A program made the translations under genes and the position numbers. DNA of 64,000 nucleotides. Source: Aliiroseovarius sediminis. GTDB taxonomy: Bacteria; Pseudomonadota; Alphaproteobacteria; Rhodobacterales; Rhodobacteraceae. The notes beneath the pieces were generated by a model, which saw only the letters and a program-made list of their open reading frames with translations, searched no databases and was not told the DNA's origin. The stretch spans positions 124,001-188,000 of the forward strand of contig NZ_JALBYP010000032.1 in assembly GCF_022678485.1 (NCBI RefSeq). The letters run 5' to 3'. This document shows, one piece after another, positions 36,571-47,444 of the stretch; position 1 is the stretch's first letter, and every line of letters begins with the position of its first letter.

Positions 36571-39500
36571 ATGCTGAACATCGCGCGCGCTTCGATCGAG
36601 AAGCCTCTTTACACTTGGCTGATCATCCTGACGATGCTTCTGGGTGGCATTTGGGGGTTCTTCAACCTTGGCCGTTTGGAAGATCCCGCCTTCACCATCA
36701 AGCAAGCCGTCATCGTCACCCAATATCCCGGTGCAAGCGCATCACAGGTGGCGACCGAGGTGTCCGAACCGCTGGAAAGCGCCATCCAGAAGATGGAAGA
36801 GGTTGAGAGGATTACATCGACCAATCGGCCCGGTGAAAGCCGGATTGATGTCGAGGTGAAATCAACCTATCCCGCCGAGGCGCTGCCTGATATCTGGACC
36901 CGCTTGCGGGCGCGGGTCCGTGACACGTCGCGCCAGTTGCCCGACAATGCCTATCCGCCTTTTGTCAACGACAGCTTCGGCGACGTTTTCGGCCTGTATT
37001 ATGCCGTCACCGCGCCCGGCTTCTCGGACGCCGAGAAATACGAACTGGGCACCTTCCTGCGCCGCGAGCTTCTGGCGGTTGATGGGGTGGCCGGCGTCGA
37101 TCTGTCCGGCGTCCCGGAAGAGGCGATCTATATCGAACCCAACATGACGCTGGCCGTCAACCAAGGCATCCCGCCCAACGCCATCATCGGCGCGGTGTCT
37201 AAAGCCAATTCGGTGGCATCGGCGGGCGCGCTGAACAAGGATGGCGCACGGATCATGTTTCAGGCGCCCGAGGGGTCAGAAACAGTGTCTGACATTGCCT
37301 CACTCAGCATTGGCGTCAACGGTCAGCTGTTCAATGTCGCCGACGTGGCGAATGTGAGCCGTGGGCGCGTTGCAACGCCTGATCAAATCATTCGCTTCAA
37401 CGGAGAAGAGGCGTTCACCATCGGCGTTGCCGGCCTGGATACTGAGGATATCGTGAAAGTGGGCCACCGTGTCGATGCCCGCCTTGCCGCGCTGTCTGAC
37501 GACATCCCTCACGGGATCAAACTGCACCCGATCTATCAACAGCATGTTGTGGTTGAGCAAAGCTCGAACGACTTTCTGAAGAACCTCGCGCTGTCGGTCG
37601 GCATCGTCATCGTGGTGCTGGGCGCATTCATGGGATGGCGCGCGGCTGTTGTGATCGGGACGACCCTGCTTTTGACCGTTGTGGGGACGCTTTTGTTCAT
37701 GTCCATCTTCTCGATCGAGATGGAGCGGATTTCGCTGGGTGCGCTGATCATAGCTATGGGCATGTTGGTTGATAACGCGATTGTGGTGGCCGAAGGGATG
37801 CAGGTGTCGATGCTGCGCGGGCGGCATTCGCGTGATGCGGCCGACGATGCAGCGAAGAAGACCCAGATCCCCCTGTTGGGGGCGACAGTCATCGGGATCA
37901 TGGCCTTTGCCGGTATTGGCCTTTCACCGGATTCGACGGGCGAATTCCTGTTTTCGCTTTTCGCCGTGATCGGAATTTCCCTTCTGTTATCGTGGGTGCT
38001 GGCGCTGATGGTGACTCCGCTTTTGGGCCATTACCTGTTCAAACAGGGCAATCAAAGCGCAGATGATGCCTATTCGGGCCGGTTTTTCGTCATTTACAAG
38101 AAGGTTCTGGATAAATCGCTGACCTTCCGCTGGCCGGTGATTGTGGGGCTTGTTGCGATTACAGCGGCCTGTTTTGTCGGGTTTGGCTCGGTGAAACAAC
38201 AGTTCTTCCCCAACTCGAACACGCCGCTTTTCTTTGTCTATTACAAGCTGCCGCAAGGCAGTTCGATCCAGCAGGTTTCCAGCGATCTGGAGGTGATGGA
38301 AGATTGGCTGCTGGACGAGGAAAACGTTACCTCGGTTGCGTCCTATGCGGGACGCGGGGCGGTGCGGTTCATGCTGACCTATGACGGTGGCAAGGACAAT
38401 CAAAGCTATGGCCATCTGATCATTCGCGCCAAGGAATTGGCCGCAATTCCTGATCTACACGCACGCCTTGAGGCGTTCGGTGCCGCCAATTTCCCCCAGG
38501 CCGAATTCCGCGTTCAGCGGCTGGTCTTCGGCCCCGGCGGCGGAGATCCCATTCAGGCGCGGTTTTCGGGCAGCGATCCGGCGGTGCTGCGGGATCTGGC
38601 CGATCAGGCGACGCAAGTGATGGCAGGTGCGTCTGACAACCTTCTGAACCTGCGCACGGATTGGCGCGAGCAGGAATTGGTGATCGAACCTGTCTATGCC
38701 ACTCAACGCGCCCAGACCGCCGGTGTAAACCGTGACGATATTGCCAGTTCGCTTTTGTTTGCCACCGATGGCCTGCGCGCGGGCGTGTATCGCGAACGCG
38801 AACGGCAAATCCCGATCATCATGCGCCGCCCACAGCCCGAAGAATTCAACCTGACCGATCAGCTGGTGTTTTCGCCCGTCGCGGGGACTTATCTGCCGAT
38901 CGAGCAATTGACCGATGGGTTCAAATACCGGGTCGAGGATACTCTGGTCCAGCGGCGCAACCGGCTGCCAACCATCTCGGTCGGGGCGGATGTGGCGACG
39001 GGCGTCACGACCGCGCAGGCACATTCAGAAATCCGCTCGGCGGTCGAAGCGATCGAACTTCCGTCCGGCTATGCGCTGGAATGGGGCGGCGAGTTCGAGG
39101 ATTCGTCCAAGGCGCAAGCCAGCCTTGGCGCGCAGCTACCGCTGAGTGTGTTGATCATGGTCATGATCTCGGTCCTGTTGTTCAATGCGATCCGCCAGCC
39201 GATCATCATCTGGCTGCTGGTGCCGATGTCGGTGAACGGGGTGGTTATCGGCTTGCTGGGCACAGGCCTGCCGTTCAGCTTCACCGCCCTTCTGGGGCTG
39301 CTGAGCCTGTCGGGTATGTTGATCAAGAACGGCATCGTGCTGGTCGAGGAAATCGACCTTGTCCGCGCCGACGGCGTGCCGCTGCGCAAAGCGGTGATCG
39401 AGGCATCGGCGTCACGGGTGCGCCCGGTTGTTTTGGCGGCGGTGACGACCATCCTTGGCATGGCGCCCTTGCTGTCGGACGCGTTCTTCAAGTCGATGTC

Positions 39501-39621
39501 GGTGACGATCATGGGCGGGCTGGCCTTTGCGTCGGTCCTGACATTGGTAGCTGCACCTGTGTTCTATTACGTCTTTTTCAGACAGGACGAGAAACGCGAA
39601 GAAGCCGCGCGAGCCGCGTGA
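36571..39621 (+). CDS. RND-family efflux pump, inner-membrane subunit
   Basis: This 1016-residue protein is a full-length RND transporter of the AcrB/MexB superfamily, HAE1-related, with 12 expected membrane segments and two large periplasmic loops. The motif GMLVDNAIVVAEGM with conserved Asp in segment 4 (proton relay) is present, as are the N-terminal ARASIEKPLYTWLI and the repeated second half (LLSLSGMLIKNGIVLVEEIDL). It probably exports toxic organic compounds and is regulated by the MarR gene upstream. The substrate is unknown. Confidence 0.94.
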   Translation: MLNIARASIEKPLYTWLIILTMLLGGIWGFFNLGRLEDPAFTIKQAVIVTQYPGASASQVATEVSEPLESAIQKMEEVERITSTNRPGESRIDVEVKSTYPAEALPDIWTRLRARVRDTSRQLPDNAYPPFVNDSFGDVFGLYYAVTAPGFSDAEKYELGTFLRRELLAVDGVAGVDLSGVPEEAIYIEPNMTLAVNQGIPPNAIIGAVSKANSVASAGALNKDGARIMFQAPEGSETVSDIASLSIGVNGQLFNVADVANVSRGRVATPDQIIRFNGEEAFTIGVAGLDTEDIVKVGHRVDARLAALSDDIPHGIKLHPIYQQHVVVEQSSNDFLKNLALSVGIVIVVLGAFMGWRAAVVIGTTLLLTVVGTLLFMSIFSIEMERISLGALIIAMGMLVDNAIVVAEGMQVSMLRGRHSRDAADDAAKKTQIPLLGATVIGIMAFAGIGLSPDSTGEFLFSLFAVIGISLLLSWVLALMVTPLLGHYLFKQGNQSADDAYSGRFFVIYKKVLDKSLTFRWPVIVGLVAITAACFVGFGSVKQQFFPNSNTPLFFVYYKLPQGSSIQQVSSDLEVMEDWLLDEENVTSVASYAGRGAVRFMLTYDGGKDNQSYGHLIIRAKELAAIPDLHARLEAFGAANFPQAEFRVQRLVFGPGGGDPIQARFSGSDPAVLRDLADQATQVMAGASDNLLNLRTDWREQELVIEPVYATQRAQTAGVNRDDIASSLLFATDGLRAGVYRERERQIPIIMRRPQPEEFNLTDQLVFSPVAGTYLPIEQLTDGFKYRVEDTLVQRRNRLPTISVGADVATGVTTAQAHSEIRSAVEAIELPSGYALEWGGEFEDSSKAQASLGAQLPLSVLIMVMISVLLFNAIRQPIIIWLLVPMSVNGVVIGLLGTGLPFSFTALLGLLSLSGMLIKNGIVLVEEIDLVRADGVPLRKAVIEASASRVRPVVLAAVTTILGMAPLLSDAFFKSMSVTIMGGLAFASVLTLVAAPVFYYVFFRQDEKREEAARAA

Positions 39622-39644
39622 TATTTCTCAGGAAATAGAAGATC

Positions 39645-39718
39645 TGGAGCGGGCGGCGGGAATCGAACCCGCGTCATTAGCTTGGAAGGCTAAGGTCTTA
39701 CCACTACACAACGCCCGC
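39645..39718 (-). tRNA. tRNA-Gly (anticodon TCC)
   Basis: Read on the minus strand, the acceptor stem GCGGGCG/CGCCCGC is perfect, the anticodon stem TTAGC/GCTAA holds CTTCCAA with TCC as anticodon, and the T arm contains GGTTCGATTCC. The CCA end is encoded. It lies between the RND pump and the phaZ gene. Confidence 0.97.
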
Positions 39719-39776
39719 CCAGTAGGATGACGACATATTTCATGCGGATGGGGGCGTCAAGTCTGCGCTGTGCTTC

Positions 39777-40607
39777 TTAGCTGTCCAGAAATGCCCCGAT
39801 CGTCACGCCCACATCGTGCCGCTGGGTGTACATCAGAAGATGCCCGGCGGAATACATCTCCAACCGTGCGTTCTGCATCATGTTGGCCAGCAGAATCTGG
39901 TTGGTGATCGGAATCAGCCCGTCATATTTTCCTGCGATGACCAAAGCAGGTTGCGACAGGCTGCGCAGCCACGGCAGGCTGGTCCAACTGCACATTGCGC
40001 GCACTTGGGTGAAATACCCTTCGGGGCTGGGGGCGATGGCGTGTTTTGAATAGTCGCGGAAGTCGGCAGGCGCGAAGATCGCCTCGCCGCCATACATCAG
40101 GGGGCCGATCAAGTTGCCGTAAGCCTTGCTCATGTATCGCATGGGGAACATGATTTCCGACAGCGCAATGGGCGTCCCCCACCAACTGCCGATGCCGCCT
40201 GCCGACGTGATGGCCAACACCAGCTTGCGCACCCGGTCCGGTGCGTCATATGCCATCTGCTGCGCCAGCGATCCGCCCCACGAGATGCCCAAAATGTCGA
40301 ATTTGTCGACCTTCTGTGCGTCCATGACCTGCATGGCAAGTGCTGCGTAGTCGGGGATACTTGAAATACCTTCGATCATCGGGCTACGTCCGATGCCGGG
40401 CATGTCAAAGGCGATCACCGTCCGGTCGGCGATTTCGTCGATTAGCGGCACAAGCACCTCAAGCGATTGTCCAAGGCCGTTGCAGATCAGCAGCGGCGGT
40501 TTTGCCCCCACGCCGTCCCGTCGCAAATACCGCACCCGACCCGTGCCGATGGTCAGGGTTGCGAAGGTGACGTTAGGGTGCGGGTTGTTGGCGTTCAGAT
40601 CTTTCAT
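39777..40607 (-). CDS. phaZ: Intracellular poly(3-hydroxyalkanoate) depolymerase, alpha/beta hydrolase
   Basis: This 276-residue alpha/beta hydrolase resembles the medium-chain-type PHA depolymerase of Pseudomonas. It shows PLLICNGLGQSLEVLVPLI, VIAFDMPGIGRSP, the nucleophile elbow GISWGG (Ser 109), GKYDGLIP (Asp) and SAGHLLMYT (His). It would break down stored PHA granules. It starts 3 bases after the phaC stop. In many Rhodobacterales the phaZ/phaC pair is present, which supports the call. Confidence 0.85.
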   Translation of the reverse strand: MKDLNANNPHPNVTFATLTIGTGRVRYLRRDGVGAKPPLLICNGLGQSLEVLVPLIDEIADRTVIAFDMPGIGRSPMIEGISSIPDYAALAMQVMDAQKVDKFDILGISWGGSLAQQMAYDAPDRVRKLVLAITSAGGIGSWWGTPIALSEIMFPMRYMSKAYGNLIGPLMYGGEAIFAPADFRDYSKHAIAPSPEGYFTQVRAMCSWTSLPWLRSLSQPALVIAGKYDGLIPITNQILLANMMQNARLEMYSAGHLLMYTQRHDVGVTIGAFLDS

Positions 40608-40610
40608 AAC

Positions 40611-42233
40611 CTACACGCCCTCCAGCACATAGGTGCCGGGCGCGGGGGCCAGTGGCGTATAGGTTTTGTTGCCCAAGGTCTTGGGCTTGGGTGCGCGGTC
40701 GGCCGGGTTATGACTATTAAGCCATTCCAGCCAGTGCGGCCACCAGCTACCGTCGGTCAACTTGGCCGTATCGTGCCAATTGTCCGCATCGCTGTCCGTC
40801 TTGCCGCCGGTCCAGAACTTGCGCCGGGTCTTGGCGGGGTGGTTGATCACCGTGCCCGATACGTGGCCGCCGGTGGTCAGCACAAACTCGGTCGGGCCGG
40901 ACACAAGTTTTGTCGCCGTGAAAGACGTTTTCCAAGGCACGATATGGTCGCCATCCGCGGCCAAGAAATAGCACGGCAGGTCAATGTTGTGCGTGTCGAC
41001 AGGCGTGCCACACAGGGTCAGAGCGCCGGGTTCCTTCAGCTTGTTCGCCATATACATTTCTTCAACGAAATAGCTGTACCATTTTGCCGGCAGGTTCGAG
41101 GTATCGGCATTCCAATACAGAACATCGAACGGCGCCGGGCTTTTGCCCATCAGATAATTGGAAACGACGAAGTTCCAGATCGATTCGTTGACATGCAGCA
41201 TCGCCATCGCGTTTGCGATGTCGCGGCCCGGCGCGAGCTTCTCGGCCTTCAGGCGCTGATCATATGCTTTGACCTGTGGTTCGTCGATAAACACTTTGAT
41301 CTGGCCGGGGTCCGAGAAGTCGATCAGCGACGACAGGAAGGTCGCGGTGCCCAGCTTGGATTTCAAATCCTTTGGCATTACCGCAAGGGCCGCCGTCAAC
41401 ATCGTGCCACCGTTGCACCAGCCCAGAATGTCGATCGCGTTGGATTTGCTGATCGCGGATGTGACTTTCACCGCCTCAAAAATCCCGTCGGCGATATAGT
41501 CGTCCCAACTATGGTCGCCCATCTCTGGCCCCGGATTGCGCCATGCGATTGTATAAACGCTCTGCCCTTGTTCCAGCAGATAGCGGATCATCGACTTCTT
41601 TTCGTTCAGGTCAAAGATATAGAACTTGTTGACGCAGGGCGGCACGATCAGGATCGGCGCTTTTCGCGTCTTGGCGGTCATCGGCTCATACTGGATCAGC
41701 TCGATCAACTCGTTGCGGAAAATGACCGAGCCGGGGGTGGTGGCAAGGTTCTTGCCAACCTCGAACGCCTCTTCATCGGTGGTCGAGATATAGCCCTTCT
41801 GCAAATCCGCCAGCAGGTTTTGATAGCCATCAAACAGGCTTTGTCCACCGGTTTCGCGGGCCAACTGCTGGGCTTCGGGGTTAGTAAGCAAAAAGTTGGA
41901 CGGCGCCATATTGTCGGCGGCAACCCGGGCATAAAAGCTGAGCTTTTGCTGCTCGTCATCCGGCAACCCCGCCTTATCAGCCATGTCGGCCATCGCTTTA
42001 GCCGTCAGTTCATAGGAATGGCGCAAGATAGGGAAGATGCCTTCGCCCCACGCGTCGGCCCCGAACCGGCGATCACGCGTATCTTCTGCGGCCGCTTCGC
42101 CGTGCAGCGCAGTGCCGAGCCAAAGCTTTGCCATGTCGCTTTGATATCGGAGCATCGTGTTCGCCCAATCTGTGAACGCAGAGTTGTCGGTCTTGGACAT
42201 GGCCTCGAACAATTTGATCAGATCTTTCGACAT
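40611..42233 (-). CDS. phaC: PHA synthase PhaC
   Basis: This 540-residue enzyme polymerises (R)-3-hydroxyacyl-CoA into PHA granules. It has the lipase-like box GWCNGGTML with the catalytic Cys, FLAADGDHIVPW with Asp, and TTGGHVSGTVINHP with His. The ATG at 42233 (MSKDLIKLFE) has AAAGG upstream; a TTG- or ATG-started longer form would add up to 27 residues. At 540 residues it is shorter than typical class I synthases of about 590. It is followed by phaZ. The usual neighbours phaP and phaR are not seen upstream. Confidence 0.93.
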   Translation of the reverse strand: MSKDLIKLFEAMSKTDNSAFTDWANTMLRYQSDMAKLWLGTALHGEAAAEDTRDRRFGADAWGEGIFPILRHSYELTAKAMADMADKAGLPDDEQQKLSFYARVAADNMAPSNFLLTNPEAQQLARETGGQSLFDGYQNLLADLQKGYISTTDEEAFEVGKNLATTPGSVIFRNELIELIQYEPMTAKTRKAPILIVPPCVNKFYIFDLNEKKSMIRYLLEQGQSVYTIAWRNPGPEMGDHSWDDYIADGIFEAVKVTSAISKSNAIDILGWCNGGTMLTAALAVMPKDLKSKLGTATFLSSLIDFSDPGQIKVFIDEPQVKAYDQRLKAEKLAPGRDIANAMAMLHVNESIWNFVVSNYLMGKSPAPFDVLYWNADTSNLPAKWYSYFVEEMYMANKLKEPGALTLCGTPVDTHNIDLPCYFLAADGDHIVPWKTSFTATKLVSGPTEFVLTTGGHVSGTVINHPAKTRRKFWTGGKTDSDADNWHDTAKLTDGSWWPHWLEWLNSHNPADRAPKPKTLGNKTYTPLAPAPGTYVLEGV

Positions 42234-42607
42234 CCTGCACCTTTCCAGTTCCATACAATCGCGCAAACCTTTCAGCCAATTGCTGCACGAATTTTGCAAG
42301 CCCTGTGATCGCATGTCGATTTATTAATGGTTCTGACGAGAAGAAAGAAGGCGAAAGAAGTTGTGGAACACATCTGCTGACCTGGGCAGCCGTGGCCTTC
42401 TTGCGGGCAGTGAAGTGATCACGATAAAGCGAAGTGCGGATTGTCCATAAGAATGTTCGGTGGCAGGTCAGGCGGAATAACGGTTTCTGCACCATTTTGT
42501 TACGATTGCGACGGGCCGCTGCATCTTCATCGCCGTCGCCTTGGTGGAACTGTCCAGTTCAAATTGCGCCCGAAATGCTTGAGAGTACCTCTCACCAGAG
42601 AGATGGG
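42234..42607. other. Intergenic stretch upstream of phaC
   Basis: These 374 bases separate phaC from the divergent membrane-protein gene. I see no credible gene. It should contain the phaC promoter on the minus strand and that of the membrane protein on the plus strand. A small dyad GAGAG-TAC-CTCTC lies just before the membrane-protein start. In related genomes this is where phaP and phaR would begin, but none is present here. Confidence 0.5.
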
Positions 42608-43264
42608 ATGTCGCACATGATAAATAGATACTTTGCCATCGACATGCCGGCCGTGCGGTTTGCAAGTCATACGCTCGTCGTCAGTCTCCTTACCCTGATA
42701 CCCGTTGTCCTGCTCTACGTTATAATGACCCCGGGCTTCGGAGCCATGCTGTTGGGTGGCGGCCTCGCGCTTGGCAGATTTGCGAGGCAGGTGGCGACCA
42801 ACGGCCTGCCCGTCGTCTTTGTCGTGAATTATGTGAGCTTCTTTCTGTTCGCCACGCTCGCGGCCAAGCCGGCCAGCAACTATGGGATCAGACTTGTTCT
42901 TCTGGTCGACCTGCCGGTTCGCGTCTTTGGGTTCATCGGACTGCATGCGGTAATTTACGTCCTCTCCGCCGATCTGTTTGGATCCTTCGGTGGAAGCCGC
43001 GCGACTGCCCTTCGTGTTGTTGCGCCAACTTTGGCCCGCTCGATTCTTTTCGAAAATATTTCCGGCGCCTATCTCTACGCGACGTTGGTCAGCGCGTTGC
43101 CGCTCTATGTCACCGCCATCAAGAATTCCGGGACGCTTGGCGGGCTTTCCCGCAGGCTGCCAGGCAGATCTGGGCCGCTGGTGTTCGCGGTAGCTTTCTT
43201 CGCATTCACCGTCTTGGCTCTGACCGCATTTGCTGCACTGCTGATCTGGTGGCAGGCGCATTGA
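42608..43264 (+). CDS. Unknown multi-pass membrane protein
   Basis: I do not recognise this 218-residue protein. It has about five or six hydrophobic segments (around residues 21-44, 60-85, 92-115 and 190-215 are clearest), a cytoplasmic-looking start MSHMINRYFAIDMPAVRF and a short basic loop (SRRLPGRSGP) before the last segment. There is no signal-peptide cleavage site or metal-binding Cys/His pair. It lies between phaC and a small membrane protein on the opposite strand, at the edge of the copper block. An in-frame 58-residue extension back to 42434 is Arg/Ser-rich and not believable. Confidence 0.65.
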   Translation: MSHMINRYFAIDMPAVRFASHTLVVSLLTLIPVVLLYVIMTPGFGAMLLGGGLALGRFARQVATNGLPVVFVVNYVSFFLFATLAAKPASNYGIRLVLLVDLPVRVFGFIGLHAVIYVLSADLFGSFGGSRATALRVVAPTLARSILFENISGAYLYATLVSALPLYVTAIKNSGTLGGLSRRLPGRSGPLVFAVAFFAFTVLALTAFAALLIWWQAH

Positions 43265-43288
43265 CGGAAGTTTCCCGGCTTGCCTGCC

Positions 43289-43447
43289 TCATGCGCTTGA
43301 TTTGCCAAGATCGTCATACAGCACTGCGATCTGTGACCGCGCCGCGACCTGCCGGGCCAGCCAGCGCGACAGGTATAGCCGCTTGAAGGTGAAGGCAGTC
43401 GCGGTGCCGCCAAGTGCATAGAGCAAGATCACCATGCTAAGAGCCAT
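43289..43447 (-). CDS. Small membrane protein, 52 residues
   Basis: A 52-residue frame begins MALSMVILLYALGGTATAFT, a clear membrane helix, and continues with KRLYLSRWLARQVAARSQ, an amphipathic basic helix, and ends VLYDDLGKSSA. The balanced composition and the helix-then-basic-tail layout look like a real small membrane protein. No strong ribosome-binding site is seen before the ATG, so the start may be elsewhere or it may be a remnant. It lies 60 bases downstream of the DUF302 gene on the same strand and could share its transcript. It overlaps no other gene. Confidence 0.5.
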   Translation of the reverse strand: MALSMVILLYALGGTATAFTFKRLYLSRWLARQVAARSQIAVLYDDLGKSSA

Positions 43448-43506
43448 AAAAAGGGCCGCGCCGGCCGCATTCGTCCTTTAGAAATTGTAAGAACAGGGGG
43501 CTCAAA

Positions 43507-43893
43507 TCAAGCCGCGTCGACGGCCTGGCACAGCATGTCACGAACCTCTCCTGCAACCTTGTGGAGTTGGTCATTGTCAATGGCCTGCATTGACGCCACG
43601 GGGTCGATGGCGCTGATCTCGGTGCCGCCGTCCACTTCGCGCAAGATAACGTTGCACGGCAGCATCGCACCCACGCGCGGTTCGATCCCAATCGCCTTGT
43701 AAGCCATTTGCGGGCTGCAGGCGCCAAGGATGCGATAGCCGTCCATGTCGACGTCGATTTTTTGCTTCATCGTTGTCGTGACGTCGATTTCGGTCAGGAC
43801 ACCGAAACCCCGATCCGCCAAAGCGGAACGAATGCGCGTTTCTGCGTCGTTGATGTTCACACCTTTGAGTGAGCGATCATAGGTATAAGTCAT
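43507..43893 (-). CDS. DUF302 domain protein
   Basis: This 128-residue protein matches the DUF302 family, a small alpha/beta fold often found next to heavy-metal, thiosulfate or stress genes. It shows DAETRIRSALADRGFGVLTEIDVTTTMKQK, YRILGACSPQMAYKA, GAMLPCNVILRE and the C-terminal MQAIDNDQLHKVAGEVRDML. Cysteines at about residues 60 and 81 could bind metal or form a disulfide, but this is unproven. GGAG lies 6 bases before ATG 43893. It is divergent from copA with about 600 bases between. Confidence 0.87.
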   Translation of the reverse strand: MTYTYDRSLKGVNINDAETRIRSALADRGFGVLTEIDVTTTMKQKIDVDMDGYRILGACSPQMAYKAIGIEPRVGAMLPCNVILREVDGGTEISAIDPVASMQAIDNDQLHKVAGEVRDMLCQAVDAA

Positions 43894-43908
43894 TTCCTTC
43901 TCCTTCAA

Positions 43909-43986
43909 TTATTCAAGCGGCTGCTTGATCAGCTCAAACCGTCCGCGCAGGATAGCCGTTGTTGCGATAGTCAGCCAGACGGTCAT
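43909..43986 (-). CDS. Possible 25-residue leader or remnant frame
   Basis: A short frame MTVWLTIATTAILRGRFELIKQ... ends 15 bases before the DUF302 start. The hydrophobic beginning is suggestive but AGGAA lies only 3 bases before the ATG, and nothing else supports it. It may be the end of a decayed gene or chance. Confidence 0.2.
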   Translation of the reverse strand: MTVWLTIATTAILRGRFELIKQPLE

Positions 43987-44454
43987 GATTTCCTAGCCCA
44001 TAAGGCCCGGCTCCGTCAAAGCAGCGGAAAGTCAGTACCGATCCACCAATAATGACGGAATTGCCCTGCATAAAGCGCCTGCTACGCTTGAACCAGCCAT
44101 TCTGCGGGCGGCCAATTCATCACGGGTGCGCCTTGACGTATCAGAAGCGCCGCTTGTCGACCACGAGACGCACACAGACAGCGGTTATATCGAAGCAAGA
44201 ACGCGCATATATGGAAGTGGTTTTCAAGGTTCAGGCCCCAACTCGCCCCGACGTCCTTGATGATCAAGCGCGATCCGACGCTGCCGCGCTATGTGGGGTC
44301 AGGGTCGGACAATCCGATGTGTGTTCGCGCGATGCACCTAAGTTAATGTCAGGAAGGCTCAATTTTGTCGTGTCTGTCTTCTTTGAATGCTCCCTTGGGT
44401 AAGGCCGCCCTGCGGGAAGGTTCCGGGGCGAGGAAGAAAATCTTTCGATAATTA
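43987..44454. other. Non-coding stretch before copA
   Basis: About 470 bases without a supported gene. One open frame from about 43991 to 44260 has no start codon and another from 44052 to 44402 has no ribosome-binding site or recognisable domain. The sequence is looser and less codon-biased than the neighbouring genes, and may be decayed DNA. The copA promoter follows immediately. Confidence 0.5.
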
Positions 44455-44485
44455 TTGACCTTCCAGTTGGTGGAACCTCTATCTA
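44455..44485 (+). promoter_or_regulatory. CueR/HmrR-type promoter of copA
   Basis: TTGACC (44455-44460, -35) and TATCTA (44480-44485, -10) are separated by 19 bases, the over-long spacer typical of MerR-family promoters. The spacer region carries the imperfect dyad ACCTTCCA/TGGAACCT, close to the known CueR/HmrR operator. This predicts copper-dependent activation by the CueR protein encoded after copA. Confidence 0.85.
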
Positions 44486-44512
44486 CATGTTAACAACAGT
44501 AAGGAGTCCGTC

Positions 44513-47020
<2,508 letters not shown>

Positions 47021-47033
47021 GGAGGATTTCGAG

Positions 47034-47444
47034 ATGAACATCGGAGATGTCGCGGAACGGTCCGGTCTGCCAGCCAAAACCATTCGCTATTACGAGGATA
47101 TCGGCCTGGTCAAGCCGCTGCGCAGTGCCAACGGCTATCGCAGCTTTCGTAACCGCGACGTGCACAAGCTAGCCTTTCTCGGACGCGCCCGCGCGCTTGG
47201 TTTCAGTATCGAGGATTGCCGCAATCTGCTGAAGCTCTATGAAGATGACCACCGCACCAGCGCCGAGGTTAAGCATATCGCCGAAGATCATCTTGACCGG
47301 ATCGACCAGAAAATCGCAGAGCTGACGGAAATGCGCGCAACGCTTGCGCATCTGGTCAATGCCTGCGCCGGGGACCACCGGCCGGATTGCCCCATTCTGG
47401 CCGACCTTGCACCTAAACCGAACGAAATCAGTTCTGCCGAATGA
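47034..47444 (+). CDS. cueR: Copper-responsive MerR-family activator CueR (HmrR)
   Basis: This 136-residue regulator has the MerR winged helix at the N-terminus (MNIGDVAERSGLPAKTIRYYEDIGLVKP), a dimerisation helix, and the copper-binding loop with Cys 111 and Cys 119 (C-x7-C) as in CueR. AAGGAGG precedes ATG 47034, 13 bases after copA. It should activate the promoter at 44455-44485. A 10-residue longer frame exists but the ribosome-binding site supports 47034. Confidence 0.95.
   Translation: MNIGDVAERSGLPAKTIRYYEDIGLVKPLRSANGYRSFRNRDVHKLAFLGRARALGFSIEDCRNLLKLYEDDHRTSAEVKHIAEDHLDRIDQKIAELTEMRATLAHLVNACAGDHRPDCPILADLAPKPNEISSAE

Noticed and set aside
40467-42308. 613-codon plus-strand frame opposite phaC
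   Set aside because: phaC has all catalytic motifs; the opposite frame shows no domain and is a codon-bias shadow.
42379-42390. ACCTGGGCAG, a 10-base match to the 5' end of tRNA-Leu, as a possible att site of an island
   Set aside because: It matches the 5' end rather than the 3' end used for integration, and 10 bases can match by chance.
44052-44402. 116-codon plus-strand frame before copA
   Set aside because: No ribosome-binding site and no family likeness; it lies in a loose, probably decayed stretch.
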